A stretch of 64,000 nucleotides of DNA from an uncultured cyanobacterium (GTDB lineage Bacteria > Cyanobacteriota > Cyanobacteriia > Cyanobacteriales > FACHB-T130). Under the pieces are notes generated by a model. The model was not told the DNA's origin. It worked only from the letters and a program-made list of their open reading frames with translations, and did no database searches. The translations under genes and the position numbers were made by a program. The stretch's first letter is position 1. Each line of letters opens with the position of its first letter. Shown here piece after piece: positions 1-7,684 of the stretch. The stretch lies in assembly GCA_936920195.1 (NCBI GenBank), contig CAKZHE010000251.1, positions 17,318-81,317 of the forward strand, given 5' to 3'.

Positions 1-384
1 ACTGCCAAACCTGCTCCTGAGTCAGGAAATCAACACAATTCCCCCACCCCTGAATCTAGCGCGATCCCCCAAGCGATCGCCCAGCGGATGATTCAGAGGA
101 TGGTGCTATTCTGCGGAATTCCCACAGTTTTAGGGATGTCAACTTTTATTACTAGCTATATCATAGTTAGTCAGGGTTGGTTTAAAGTACCGAACATTGC
201 CGTCGTCTTTGTCAGCATGGGCTTTTTTGGCTTAGGTGTTTTCGGTTTAACCTATGGAGTTCTCTCCGCATCCTGGGATGAAGAAATACCAGGTAGTGCG
301 CTAGGGTGGGCGGAATTTACGGAAAACTGGAAACGATTAACATCAGCTTGGCGCTCAAAAAAACCACTGAAGACAGAAGACTGA
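1..384 (+). CDS. PAM68-like protein, 5' end outside window
   Basis: The frame is open from the first base, so the gene begins upstream of the window; the first internal ATG is at 88. The visible protein has a hydrophilic, proline/serine-rich N-terminal part, two hydrophobic segments (around TVLGMSTFITSYIIVS and VVFVSMGFFGLGVFGLTYG) and a short C-terminal tail with the pattern SWDEE.PGS.LGW.EF. That layout matches the PAM68 family, small thylakoid proteins linked in plants and cyanobacteria to early photosystem II assembly. The family assignment is by motif recognition; the role here is inferred from the family. A hairpin follows the stop. Confidence 0.8.
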   Translation, partial: TAKPAPESGNQHNSPTPESSAIPQAIAQRMIQRMVLFCGIPTVLGMSTFITSYIIVSQGWFKVPNIAVVFVSMGFFGLGVFGLTYGVLSASWDEEIPGSALGWAEFTENWKRLTSAWRSKKPLKTED

Positions 385-407
385 TTGCGGAACGGAAATC
401 GATCGGA

Positions 408-455
408 AGATGAAGGCTGAAGTCAAACACTTCAGGCTTCAGCTTTTGTCTTTAA
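408..455 (+). terminator. possible terminator after PAM68-like gene
   Basis: Imperfect hairpin with arms AAGGCTGAAGT and ACTTCAGGCTT (one mismatch, five-base loop), followed by a T-rich stretch (CTTTTGTCTTT). It lies between the PAM68-like stop and aroF and would separate their transcripts. Confidence 0.45.
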
Positions 456-486
456 AACTGCTCTTTGTTATTTAGGAATTTTTGCC

Positions 487-1542
487 ATGATTGTGGTAAT
501 GAAAGTTGGCTCCCCCGAACAAGAGATCGCCCGGATTAGCGAGGAACTAAACGCCTGGGGTTTAACACCAGAAAAGATTGTTGGCAAACACAAAGTTGTC
601 TTGGGGTTAGTAGGTGAAACGGTGGATTTGGACCCCCTACAACTGCAAGAAATTAGTCCTTGGATTGAACAAGTTCTCCGAGTAGAACAACCCTTTAAAC
701 GAGTTAGTCGAGAATATCGCCACGGCGAGGGCAGCGATATTATCGTTAATACCCCCAATGGACCAGTACATTTTGGTGAACAACATCCCTTGTCAGTAGT
801 GGCAGGTCCCTGTTCTGTCGAAAATGAAGAAATGATTATTGAAACGGCACGGCGCGTCAAAGCCGCCGGAGCGCAGTTTCTCCGAGGTGGGGCATACAAA
901 CCTCGGACTTCTCCCTATGCTTTCCAAGGTCATGGCGAAAGTGCTTTAGAATTGCTGGCAGCAGCTAGGGAAGCCACTGGTTTGGGCATTGTTACCGAAG
1001 TGATGGATACTGCCGAGTTGGAAGTTGTTGCCAAGTTCGCCGATATCGTCCAAGTCGGGGCGCGGAATATGCAAAACTTCTCCCTCCTGAAAAAGGTGGG
1101 AGCGCAGGATAAGCCAGTGTTGCTGAAACGAGGCATGGCAGCCACCATTGAAGATTGGTTGATGGCAGCGGAATATATTTTGGCAGCAGGCAATCCCAAC
1201 GTGATTTTATGCGAACGGGGGATTCGGACATTTGACCGTCAGTATGCCCGAAATACCTTGGACTTGTCGGTAATTCCGGTATTAAGAACTCTAACTCACC
1301 TACCGATTATGATCGATCCCAGTCACGGTACTGGTAAAGCCGAATATGTGCCTTCTATGGCACTAGCAGCGATCGCAGCTGGTACAGATTCTCTGATGAT
1401 TGAGGTTCACCCCAATCCTAAGAAAGCCCTCTCTGACGGTCCCCAATCCCTAACTCCAGATCGTTTCGATAGCTTAATGCAAGAACTGTCTGTGATTGGC
1501 AAAGCAGTCAAACGTTGGCCTCAAGCTGCCGCCTTAGTTTAA
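487..1542 (+). CDS. aroF: 3-deoxy-7-phosphoheptulonate synthase (type I beta)
   Basis: Condenses phosphoenolpyruvate with erythrose 4-phosphate in the first step of the shikimate pathway. The 351-residue protein has an N-terminal ferredoxin/ACT-like domain (about residues 1-80) typical of the I-beta group, then a TIM-barrel catalytic domain. Visible motifs are GPCSVE (107-112), RGGAYKPRTSPY (133-144), LLKRG, LCERGIRTFD and the metal/phosphate motif DPSHGTG. AGGAA lies about 7 bases before the ATG. It is flanked by hairpins on both sides, so it is probably a single-gene transcript. The N-terminal domain may serve allosteric control by aromatic amino acids; that part is family inference. Confidence 0.95.
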   Translation: MIVVMKVGSPEQEIARISEELNAWGLTPEKIVGKHKVVLGLVGETVDLDPLQLQEISPWIEQVLRVEQPFKRVSREYRHGEGSDIIVNTPNGPVHFGEQHPLSVVAGPCSVENEEMIIETARRVKAAGAQFLRGGAYKPRTSPYAFQGHGESALELLAAAREATGLGIVTEVMDTAELEVVAKFADIVQVGARNMQNFSLLKKVGAQDKPVLLKRGMAATIEDWLMAAEYILAAGNPNVILCERGIRTFDRQYARNTLDLSVIPVLRTLTHLPIMIDPSHGTGKAEYVPSMALAAIAAGTDSLMIEVHPNPKKALSDGPQSLTPDRFDSLMQELSVIGKAVKRWPQAAALV

Positions 1543-1582
1543 TTTGGATGGCAACGACAACGGTTTTTTGAACTTGAAACCG

Positions 1583-1614
1583 AGTAGGCTGGTAAAATCT
1601 CAGCCTACTTTTTC
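1583..1614 (+). terminator. Rho-independent terminator after aroF
   Basis: Perfect 9-bp stem AGTAGGCTG / CAGCCTACT with a 9-base loop, followed by a run of five T. It lies 41 bases after the aroF stop and just before the convergent DUF2887 gene. Confidence 0.8.
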
Positions 1615-1622
1615 AATAATTC

Positions 1623-2411
1623 TCAATCTTTTTTCTGGTGGGCATTAACTTGAGCCGCAAGCGATCGCACTAACTCGACATCTAACCCTAATCCTGCGGC
1701 GATTTGTTCTACCGTGATGCCAGAATTTAACATGAAAGGAATTGTTTCTAATTTCCCTTCTTCCTTGGCTTCTTGATACACCTTGGTTTGTTTTAATTCA
1801 GTAAGTCCAAACATTTTTTCAATCTCCTCTCTACTCTTTTGTGGAAATTTATAGACAACGATTGTTTCAATTAGTTTGAGAAATTCCTTTTGGGTAACTT
1901 CCGAAGCTATTTGCTGCTTGGCAAGTTCAATTAATTCTCTGGTTTTGGCAACAGCCGTTGATTCTGGTTCTATGACTAATTTAACAGTTCCGATGCCAAT
2001 TGACTGCGTTTCTCCAGCGTCTAGTTCATCCAAATATATCCGGCTGACTCTTCCCGATGCTAGTAGTTCTGCATATCTTTCAGTTTCGCCAACGTCAATT
2101 CCTCGCCGGGGATAAACTACTACTCCCTGCCAGTTGTTAGTCAGTTCAGTTTTATCCAGGTACAGGAAGATTTCGGCAAATAAGCGGGAATAGAGTTTTT
2201 TATCGGGTTGAAATTGGACTTCGACAAAGTAGATGGGGGAGGCAGCATTACTTGTCGGTAGAAATACGCCGTCGATGCGGAAGGCTAGTTGTTTAACTTC
2301 GACGGAGGCAAATTGGTAGGCGTTGGCGGTTTCTGGGGGTTGGTGAATTAGTTCAAAGAAGATGCTGGGGAAGCTTTGGAATAGGCGGTAGAATATGGTG
2401 TCTGTTTTCAC
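1623..2411 (-). CDS. DUF2887/Rpn-family PD-(D/E)XK nuclease-like protein, copy A
   Basis: 262 residues. The N-terminal half has a PD-(D/E)XK-like core with D47 (FRIDG) and E64-V-Q66 (YFVEVQF), intact in this copy. The C-terminal half is the helical tail common to cyanobacterial Rpn/DUF2887 proteins (KMFGLTELKQTKVYQEAKEEGKLET, then VEQIAAGLGLDVE). Members are called recombination-promoting nucleases or putative transposases; biological function is largely unknown. It is almost identical to the gene at 3123-3935, and the homology continues into the upstream flank, so the two arose by a recent segmental duplication or are homogenised by gene conversion. Confidence 0.85.
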   Translation of the reverse strand: MKTDTIFYRLFQSFPSIFFELIHQPPETANAYQFASVEVKQLAFRIDGVFLPTSNAASPIYFVEVQFQPDKKLYSRLFAEIFLYLDKTELTNNWQGVVVYPRRGIDVGETERYAELLASGRVSRIYLDELDAGETQSIGIGTVKLVIEPESTAVAKTRELIELAKQQIASEVTQKEFLKLIETIVVYKFPQKSREEIEKMFGLTELKQTKVYQEAKEEGKLETIPFMLNSGITVEQIAAGLGLDVELVRSLAAQVNAHQKKD

Positions 2412-2514
2412 TTGGATTGAGGCTGGTTTGATGGAAATGAAGACTTAGTTTATTTTAACTTATTAGGAAGTGAGGCGATCGCATCTAGCTAGCATCATCG
2501 CATAAATTAACCGA

Positions 2515-2714
2515 CTAAAGTAATTCTCCCGCTAATTTTAGTACAGAAATTCTAGTTGCTGGAGCGATACGAAAATTCAAAGCATTTAACCGATCTAAAA
2601 TATCAGTAATTTAACTACAGCTTGAGGAAGTATAATGTTACCGTATAGAGTTGGCAGTAAATGCAGTAAATCAGTTTGATAGAGGTATTGAATGGGCGAA
2701 GTATTAACAATGAT
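2515..2714 (-). pseudogene. DUF3368 (PIN-like) toxin remnant with internal deletion
   Basis: Directly after the UPF0175 antitoxin stop, the minus strand reads IIVNTSPIQYLYQTDLLHLL... (about 2714 to 2610), which looks like the N-terminus of DUF3368 toxins (VSNTSPL.NL). It then stops after VVKLLIF. In another frame, about 2606 to 2515, it resumes as TDILDRLNALNFRIAP...LKLAGELL and stop, which looks like the family C-terminus. The middle of a roughly 150-residue protein is therefore missing and the two ends are out of frame. No ATG is present at the expected start either. The toxin must be inactive. Confidence rests on recognition of both ends by eye. Confidence 0.72.
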
Positions 2715-2715
2715 A

Positions 2716-2967
2716 TTATGCAAGCTCCAGATCCTCCATTAATTCTGCTTCTGTTAAGTCAAAAGTGTTGACTCCATATTCAGCCAGTTTGGATAAAAAC
2801 ACTACTTTGGGAATGCCTGCCAGGGTTGCGGCAGCACCAGAGGAAAGTTTTCTTAATTCATAAAGTTTCACTGCTGCGGCTAAACGCATTTCTTCCCCTA
2901 ATTTTTCGGGGGTAAGTTTTAGTGCTAAGGCAGTTTCTTCTGGTAATTCAAGGGTGATTTGGTGCAT
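2716..2967 (-). CDS. UPF0175 family antitoxin-like protein
   Basis: 83 residues with the UPF0175 pattern: LELPEETALAL near the start, a central helix-turn-helix-like stretch (LRKLSSGAAATLAGIPKVVFLSKLAEYGV) and an acidic end (FDLTEAELMEDLELA). UPF0175 proteins are usually paired with a DUF3368 PIN-domain toxin. Here the partner survives only as the deleted remnant immediately downstream, so this is an orphan antitoxin-type regulator. It sits between the two DUF2887 copies. Confidence 0.82.
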   Translation of the reverse strand: MHQITLELPEETALALKLTPEKLGEEMRLAAAVKLYELRKLSSGAAATLAGIPKVVFLSKLAEYGVNTFDLTEAELMEDLELA

Positions 2968-3060
2968 GGCAATAAATTGTGGGTTTCTAGATCTATTTTA
3001 GCTTAGAGAAGTAGCGCGATCGCTCTGTAAAATGATCAGGCGATCGCTTTTCCAAAACCA

Positions 3061-3104
3061 GCCCAAAACCTCTCAGCACTCAGTTGTTGAGAGGTTTTGG
3101 GCAA
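3061..3104. repeat. strong inverted repeat between UPF0175 and DUF2887 copy B
   Basis: Arms GCCCAAAACCTCTCA and TGAGAGGTTTTGGGC form a perfect stem of at least 14 bp with a short loop. There is no T-run on either side, so it is not a classical terminator. It could be a bidirectional transcript end or a small mobile repeat at the duplication edge. Confidence 0.6.
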
Positions 3105-3122
3105 ATCAGATCTACAACTCTA

Positions 3123-3935
3123 CTAAGGTAATTCATCGTTTTTTTTCTGGTTGGGATTAACTTGAGCCGCGAGCGATCGCACTAACTCGACATCTAACCC
3201 TAATCCTGCGGCGATTTGTTCTACGGTGATACCAGAATTCAACATGAAAGGAATTGTTTCTAATTTCCCTTCAGCTTTCCCTTCTTCCTTGGCCTCTTGA
3301 TACACCTTGGTTTGTTTTAATTCAGTAAGTCCAAACATTTGTTCAATCTCCTCTCTACTCTTTTGTGGAAATTTATAGACAACGATTGTTTCGATTAGTT
3401 TGAGAAATTCCTTTTGGGTAATTTCTGAGGTTATTTGCTGCTTGGCAAGTTCAATTAATTCTCTGGTTTTGGCAACAGCCGTTGATTCTGGTTCTATGAC
3501 TAATTTAACAGTTCCGATGCCAATTGACTGCGTTTCTCCAGCGTCTAGTTCATCCAAATATATCCGGCTGACTCTTCCCGATGCTAGTAGTTCTGCATAT
3601 CTTTCAGTTTCGCCAACGTCAATTCCTCGCCGGGGATAAACTACTACTCCCTGCCAGTTGTTAGTCAGTTCAGTTTTATCCAGGTACAGGAAGATTTCGG
3701 CAAATAAGCGGGAATAGAGTTTTTTATCGGGTTGAAATTGGACTTCGACAAAGTAGATGGGGGAGGCAGCATTACTTGTCGGTAGAAATACGCCGTCGAT
3801 GCGGAAGGCTAGTTGTTTAACTTCGACGGAGGCAAATTGGTAGGCGTTGGCGGTTTCTGGGGGTTGGTGAATTAGTTCAAAGAAGATGCTGGGGAAGCTT
3901 TGGAATAGGCGGTAGAATATGGTGTCTGTTTTCAC
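3123..3935 (-). CDS. DUF2887/Rpn-family PD-(D/E)XK nuclease-like protein, copy B
   Basis: 270 residues, nearly identical to copy A at 1623-2411. Catalytic D47 and E64-V-Q66 are conserved. Differences are a few substitutions (for example QQITSEIT for QQIASEVT), a four-residue insertion giving EEGKAEGKLE, and a longer C-terminus ending KKNDELP. The upstream flank to about 4031 is also shared with copy A, up to the end of xisI. The gene is intact and could be expressed; role unknown as for copy A. Confidence 0.85.
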   Translation of the reverse strand: MKTDTIFYRLFQSFPSIFFELIHQPPETANAYQFASVEVKQLAFRIDGVFLPTSNAASPIYFVEVQFQPDKKLYSRLFAEIFLYLDKTELTNNWQGVVVYPRRGIDVGETERYAELLASGRVSRIYLDELDAGETQSIGIGTVKLVIEPESTAVAKTRELIELAKQQITSEITQKEFLKLIETIVVYKFPQKSREEIEQMFGLTELKQTKVYQEAKEEGKAEGKLETIPFMLNSGITVEQIAAGLGLDVELVRSLAAQVNPNQKKNDELP

Positions 3936-4036
3936 TTGGATTGAGGCTGGTTTGATGGAAATGAAGACTTTTAGTTTATTTTAGCTTGTCAGGAAGTGGG
4001 GCGATCGCTTGCATCTAGCTAACATCATCGGCGCAA

Positions 4037-4372
4037 TTAGTCAACAGCATACCCAGTAAATTGTCGCTTGAAGGGAGACTTATACGCCAAAACAATATCT
4101 GTTTTCGGTACACCTGCTTCAACCAATTCATTCGCTACTGCCACTTCTGTGCCATCGCTCTGAATCCAAATTTTGTTATCCTTAATATCAACGTGAATTA
4201 AACTACCATATTCTCGGTTTTGCTTGTGCCAACCCGCCACCATAATTAAGTAATGATGGCGTTCTACATCCAAAATTAATTGCACTTCAGTTTCATCTCG
4301 ATCGTCTTTGAGATTGTCAAAGTGGGATTTCAGGATTGTTTGCACCAGTTCTGAGTAATTTAGTTTTTCCAT
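4037..4372 (-). CDS. xisI: XisI protein (fdxN element excision controlling factor)
   Basis: 111 residues matching XisI throughout: LILDVERHHYLIM, WHKQNREYGSLIHVDIK, NKIWIQSDGTE and LAYKSPFKRQFTGYAV. XisI and XisH were named for excision of the fdxN DNA element during heterocyst development in Anabaena, but homologues are widespread in cyanobacteria without that element. The start overlaps the end of xisH by 13 bases, so the two are translationally coupled. No recombinase or split gene is nearby, so an excision role here is doubtful. Confidence 0.9.
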   Translation of the reverse strand: MEKLNYSELVQTILKSHFDNLKDDRDETEVQLILDVERHHYLIMVAGWHKQNREYGSLIHVDIKDNKIWIQSDGTEVAVANELVEAGVPKTDIVLAYKSPFKRQFTGYAVD

Positions 4373-4776
4373 AGCACGATCTCCTGGGTATTATCATCAA
4401 ATACTAATAATTTAACCTGATATTCTTGAATGGCATCTTGAATAAACTGGCGACTAAATAAAGTATTATGAATATCTGTTGGTATAGCTAAATATAAAAC
4501 TATGTCCGGTAATTTTTGTTTGAGGGCTAACCGATAATTTAGAAATTGTCCCAATGCTAAATGAAACTCAGTCATTTCTGACTCTCTTAAAAAACTTTTG
4601 ATTTCTACTGCTATCTTTTGTTCGCCTTTTTGAGCGGCAATTAATCTTTCTGCTGCTAAATCTATATACATTTCAGTTTTACCAATTTTTATATATAAAG
4701 GATCGTTGGTAATCCTCCAACCATCTTTTTCTAGAGCTAATCGGACAATATCGTGAAAAATATCTTTGGCTGGCAT
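4360..4776 (-). CDS. xisH: XisH protein (fdxN element excision controlling factor)
   Basis: 138 residues with XisH features: start MPAKD.FHD.V..AL.KDGW, then an endonuclease-like core with D39 (MYIDLAAERLIAAQ) and E58-I-K60 (IAVEIKSF), and the tail REIVLW-type end (TQEIVLWKN). XisH has a PD-(D/E)XK nuclease-like fold. It is co-transcribed with the overlapping xisI. These pairs behave like two-gene accessory modules and often sit, as here, with nucleases and antitoxin genes. Confidence 0.9.
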   Translation of the reverse strand: MPAKDIFHDIVRLALEKDGWRITNDPLYIKIGKTEMYIDLAAERLIAAQKGEQKIAVEIKSFLRESEMTEFHLALGQFLNYRLALKQKLPDIVLYLAIPTDIHNTLFSRQFIQDAIQEYQVKLLVFDDNTQEIVLWKN

Positions 4777-4962
4777 AGGTGGGGGTAATGAAACTGTGGC
4801 TAATGGTAAGTGGTTTGGAGTTTATGCTTCTATTTTAGCCTATAAGGAAGTTGAGCGATCGCATTTGATGACTCATGGTTGAACTTCCACCAGCATCCCT
4901 CTATGAAGATGTTCCTGGATTCCTCTAAAGTAGAATAGAAGTTATGAGCTAGTGAGTGTAAT

Positions 4963-5079
4963 ATGAAAGCATCAACAGAAATTCGCCAGAGAGCGATCGC
5001 GCTGCTTGATAGATTGCCAGAAGCCATGTATTACTCTAATACCACTCCTTCCCCCTCAACGCTGCAAGTGCTCCTCTAG
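4963..5079 (+). pseudogene. probable truncated antitoxin N-terminus
   Basis: ATG at 4963 opens a 38-codon frame beginning MKASTEIRQRAIALLDRLPEA, which resembles the start of small cyanobacterial antitoxin-like proteins (T.E.R..AI.LL..LP). After about 22 codons it runs into sequence that is the antisense of the neighbouring phosphorylase-fusion gene and stops. The likely reading is a gene cut off by a rearrangement at about 5030. Assignment is by eye and tentative. Confidence 0.4.
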
Positions 5080-6760
5080 AGAAGCCATGCATACGACTAA
5101 ATCCGTCTCTATCTAGCTTTGAAGCTGTTGTATCGAAAATGCCGAGCAGTTCTTCCATAGAAGGATACAAACTGAAAAGCCACTGAGAGGAATTCTTTAG
5201 GTAGGCTGTAAGAATTGGACTTGCTTCAGAGAAATACAGATAAAGTCCTTGTAAGGAAAGATCTTTTTCGTTTGATAAGTGAGGAGGAGCTTCAATATTA
5301 GCTAGTCCCAGTACAAATTCCCCTTGATAAAAGGCAGTATCAGCATCAGTCAAAATCTCTTCAAGCAAGGGAGTCAAAATTCTTTTAATTCGTTTAGCAA
5401 CAGGTGCATAGTAAGGAGTACCACCTAGGACGTTATTAAATATTGAGCGCGAGTAGCCATCAAGATAACTTAAGACATAAACAAGAGGTAAATCTGGAAT
5501 TGAGCGAGCTTGCCAATTCAACCGAATCTCCAGAACAGTTCTAAGTAGTTGCCCTCTTTGTTCTTGAACTCCGACAATGAATACTGCATATATTGCTAGT
5601 GCTAATGGATACAGTCGGATATAGAAACCTTCATTACTAAAGCTAGTAGGGATAGGTTTTTTAGCTATAATTCTAAAAGCTTTAGCTATTAGCTCAATCA
5701 ATTTTTCTTGTTTTCCATGATAAACAATCGTTGCTAACGTTCTGACAAATCGCTCGCTTTTAGTCTCCAAATATTCAAGACACTGCTGGCACTGAGCTTG
5801 ATTGTCTGAGTACAGTACCCAAGGACAATCTTTAAGCTCTCCCTGGATTATCGCAGCTAAAGCTTTGGCTTCCCGTACTACTAATTTGTCTAAGGAAATG
5901 TAATCCGCATTGGACAAATATTGCCCAACTTCATCAATCAGATGATCGGTGGTCTGGGGTAAATTGTTAGTAGTCTCAATGATGCCGGGATTGACATTAA
6001 GCTTTGCCAAAATTTCAAATGCAAAAGCACTAGCATGACGCGCAGCTATTTCCTGAGAACCAGCAGCATCTGCATGACTCTTGCCGTCAACAAGATCGGA
6101 GATACCGCGAATAATTAAAGCATTTATTTCTCGATTAGCACGAACAGCTTTGAGAAAACCATGACTCTCCATCTCTACCGCCACCGCGTCGCTGTAATTT
6201 GAACGCAGCCGCCTATAAACATCCGAATTACTTGCAGATACAACTTTGTCACCTGCGGCTATAGCCTTAACTAAAGCACGAGGTTTTGTTGTTGGCATAG
6301 GTTCAATTCGCTGTAGCCAATCGTCCTTTCTTGCTTCAGCTTTAGCTCTCTGTTCCAAGGTATAACTCACTTCGCTGACATTTGGCCTTGGTAAAAAACT
6401 TTCTTCTATAACTTTGCCAGACTCATAACCATAAACTTTTGTCGCTGCTACTACATCGCCTAGCGCAACATCTTTTAGTCCACCTGCTACACCAACAAAG
6501 AGTACAACACTAGGCTTGAAGTAATCGATTGCTCGTTTAGTTTCGACAGCAGCCTCAACATTACCTGCGCCAATTTCAACAATTCCTACTTGCCAAAACT
6601 GACCGTTGGATGAGAACGTTCCGCGTTCGTAAACAGTTCCTTCTGGGTGGACTTCTTCTTGGCAGTTGCTTAAGTGGGCGCGAACTGCCCTAAATTCGAC
6701 AGCAATAGCAGTTAGAATAACTGCACAAGGCAAATTTTGGCGCTCTGGTCTTGATTGCAC
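5036..6760 (-). CDS. nucleoside phosphorylase-domain fusion protein
   Basis: 574 residues. Residues about 10-255 are a PNP/MTA-SAH nucleosidase-type domain: strand PCAVILTAIAVEFRAV, FVGVAGGLKDVALGDVV (88-104), VAVEMES (193-199) and RGISDLVDGKS (218-228). The catalytic acidic residues E198 and D222 are present, so the domain looks competent to cleave or phosphorolyse nucleosides. Residues about 265-574 are a mostly helical region I do not recognise. It is much longer than housekeeping phosphorylases. In bacteria and fungi this domain is often the N-terminal effector of conflict or NLR-like proteins. Location beside XisH/I and toxin-antitoxin remnants favours an accessory or defence role over purine salvage, but that is inference. 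Confidence 0.7.
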   Translation of the reverse strand: MQSRPERQNLPCAVILTAIAVEFRAVRAHLSNCQEEVHPEGTVYERGTFSSNGQFWQVGIVEIGAGNVEAAVETKRAIDYFKPSVVLFVGVAGGLKDVALGDVVAATKVYGYESGKVIEESFLPRPNVSEVSYTLEQRAKAEARKDDWLQRIEPMPTTKPRALVKAIAAGDKVVSASNSDVYRRLRSNYSDAVAVEMESHGFLKAVRANREINALIIRGISDLVDGKSHADAAGSQEIAARHASAFAFEILAKLNVNPGIIETTNNLPQTTDHLIDEVGQYLSNADYISLDKLVVREAKALAAIIQGELKDCPWVLYSDNQAQCQQCLEYLETKSERFVRTLATIVYHGKQEKLIELIAKAFRIIAKKPIPTSFSNEGFYIRLYPLALAIYAVFIVGVQEQRGQLLRTVLEIRLNWQARSIPDLPLVYVLSYLDGYSRSIFNNVLGGTPYYAPVAKRIKRILTPLLEEILTDADTAFYQGEFVLGLANIEAPPHLSNEKDLSLQGLYLYFSEASPILTAYLKNSSQWLFSLYPSMEELLGIFDTTASKLDRDGFSRMHGFSRGALAALRGKEWY

Positions 6761-6870
6761 TTGTTCAAAGTTCTCCGCTCAATCATCTTATTAATTATAA
6801 CTTTTATAGGTGGTAGGGACGAAGGGCAGAACTGAGCTAACAATCCCACGGCTTCGCCCCTATCGGGATG

Positions 6871-7596
6871 CTACAAAAATGATGGTTGATGGCGAATTAA
6901 GTTGAGAAACTCTTCGCGGGTTTTTTGATCTTCTTGGAATGCTCCCAACATGGCGCTAGTTACTGTCCACGAACCGGGCTTTTGAACTCCCCGCATCACC
7001 ATACACATATGGGTGGCTTCAATGACCACTGCAACACCTTGGGGTTCCAGAATTTCCTGGACGGCTTCGGCAATTTGACGGGTTAAACGTTCCTGTACCT
7101 GCAACCGTCGCGCATACATTTCCACAATCCGCGCCAATTTACTTAAACCCACTACTTTTTGATTAGGAATGTAGGCCACGTGGGTTCTGCCCATAAAGGG
7201 CAACATATGATGCTCGCAAAGACTGAAGACATTGATATCCCGCACCAAAACCATTTCGTTATGACCTTCGTCAAAAATGGCTCCGTTAACTAGGGCTTCT
7301 AGGGATTGATTGTAACCGCCTGTCAGAAACCGCATCGCTTCGGCTACTCGTTTGGGCGTTTTCAGCAATCCTTCCCGTTCTGGATCTTCGCCTACTCCCA
7401 AAAGAATCGTTCGCACTGCCGCTGCCATCGCCTCTTCAGTGATTTCTTCGGGGGGATGGAGGTTCGGTTCTCTGCCGTTGAGGGTGTTGCGGTCTGGGTG
7501 GACAATGATGCGATCGCCTTTATTTTCCTGCGATGCGTCATTGGACGCACCCTGAATTTTGGAACCACTGGAACCATTAGAAGCAGCAATAGTCAT
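6871..7596 (-). CDS. folE: GTP cyclohydrolase I
   Basis: Converts GTP to 7,8-dihydroneopterin triphosphate for folate and pterin synthesis. The zinc-binding [45 protein letters not shown] and the C-terminal TSAMLGAF block are all present. The open frame extends upstream to 7701, but that would overlap the preceding SDR gene and add non-family sequence. The ATG at 7596 (MTIAASNG) gives 241 residues, in line with cyanobacterial FolE, which has a divergent N-terminal extension. It is last in a minus-strand run with the SDR gene and accA. Confidence 0.93.
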   Translation of the reverse strand: MTIAASNGSSGSKIQGASNDASQENKGDRIIVHPDRNTLNGREPNLHPPEEITEEAMAAAVRTILLGVGEDPEREGLLKTPKRVAEAMRFLTGGYNQSLEALVNGAIFDEGHNEMVLVRDINVFSLCEHHMLPFMGRTHVAYIPNQKVVGLSKLARIVEMYARRLQVQERLTRQIAEAVQEILEPQGVAVVIEATHMCMVMRGVQKPGSWTVTSAMLGAFQEDQKTREEFLNLIRHQPSFL

Positions 7597-7684
7597 GATT
7601 TGAAGTTTGGTGAGTTGGGGTAAATGCTGAAAGCAAAATGGCAATGAGCCGCTGGCTAATTGGGTTGAGCAGGCTTGGCTCAAG

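Noticed and set aside
3061..3104. Terminator for the DUF2887 copy B transcript
   Set aside because: The stem is strong but there is no T-run on either strand; kept only as an inverted repeat.
4037..4776. fdxN excision element
   Set aside because: Only XisH/XisI are present; no XisF recombinase, split nif gene or flanking direct repeats were seen.
4830..5027. Minus-strand 65-codon frame
   Set aside because: Low-complexity-like sequence without homology features; it is antisense to the antitoxin-like stub on the plus strand and to a HIP1 site.
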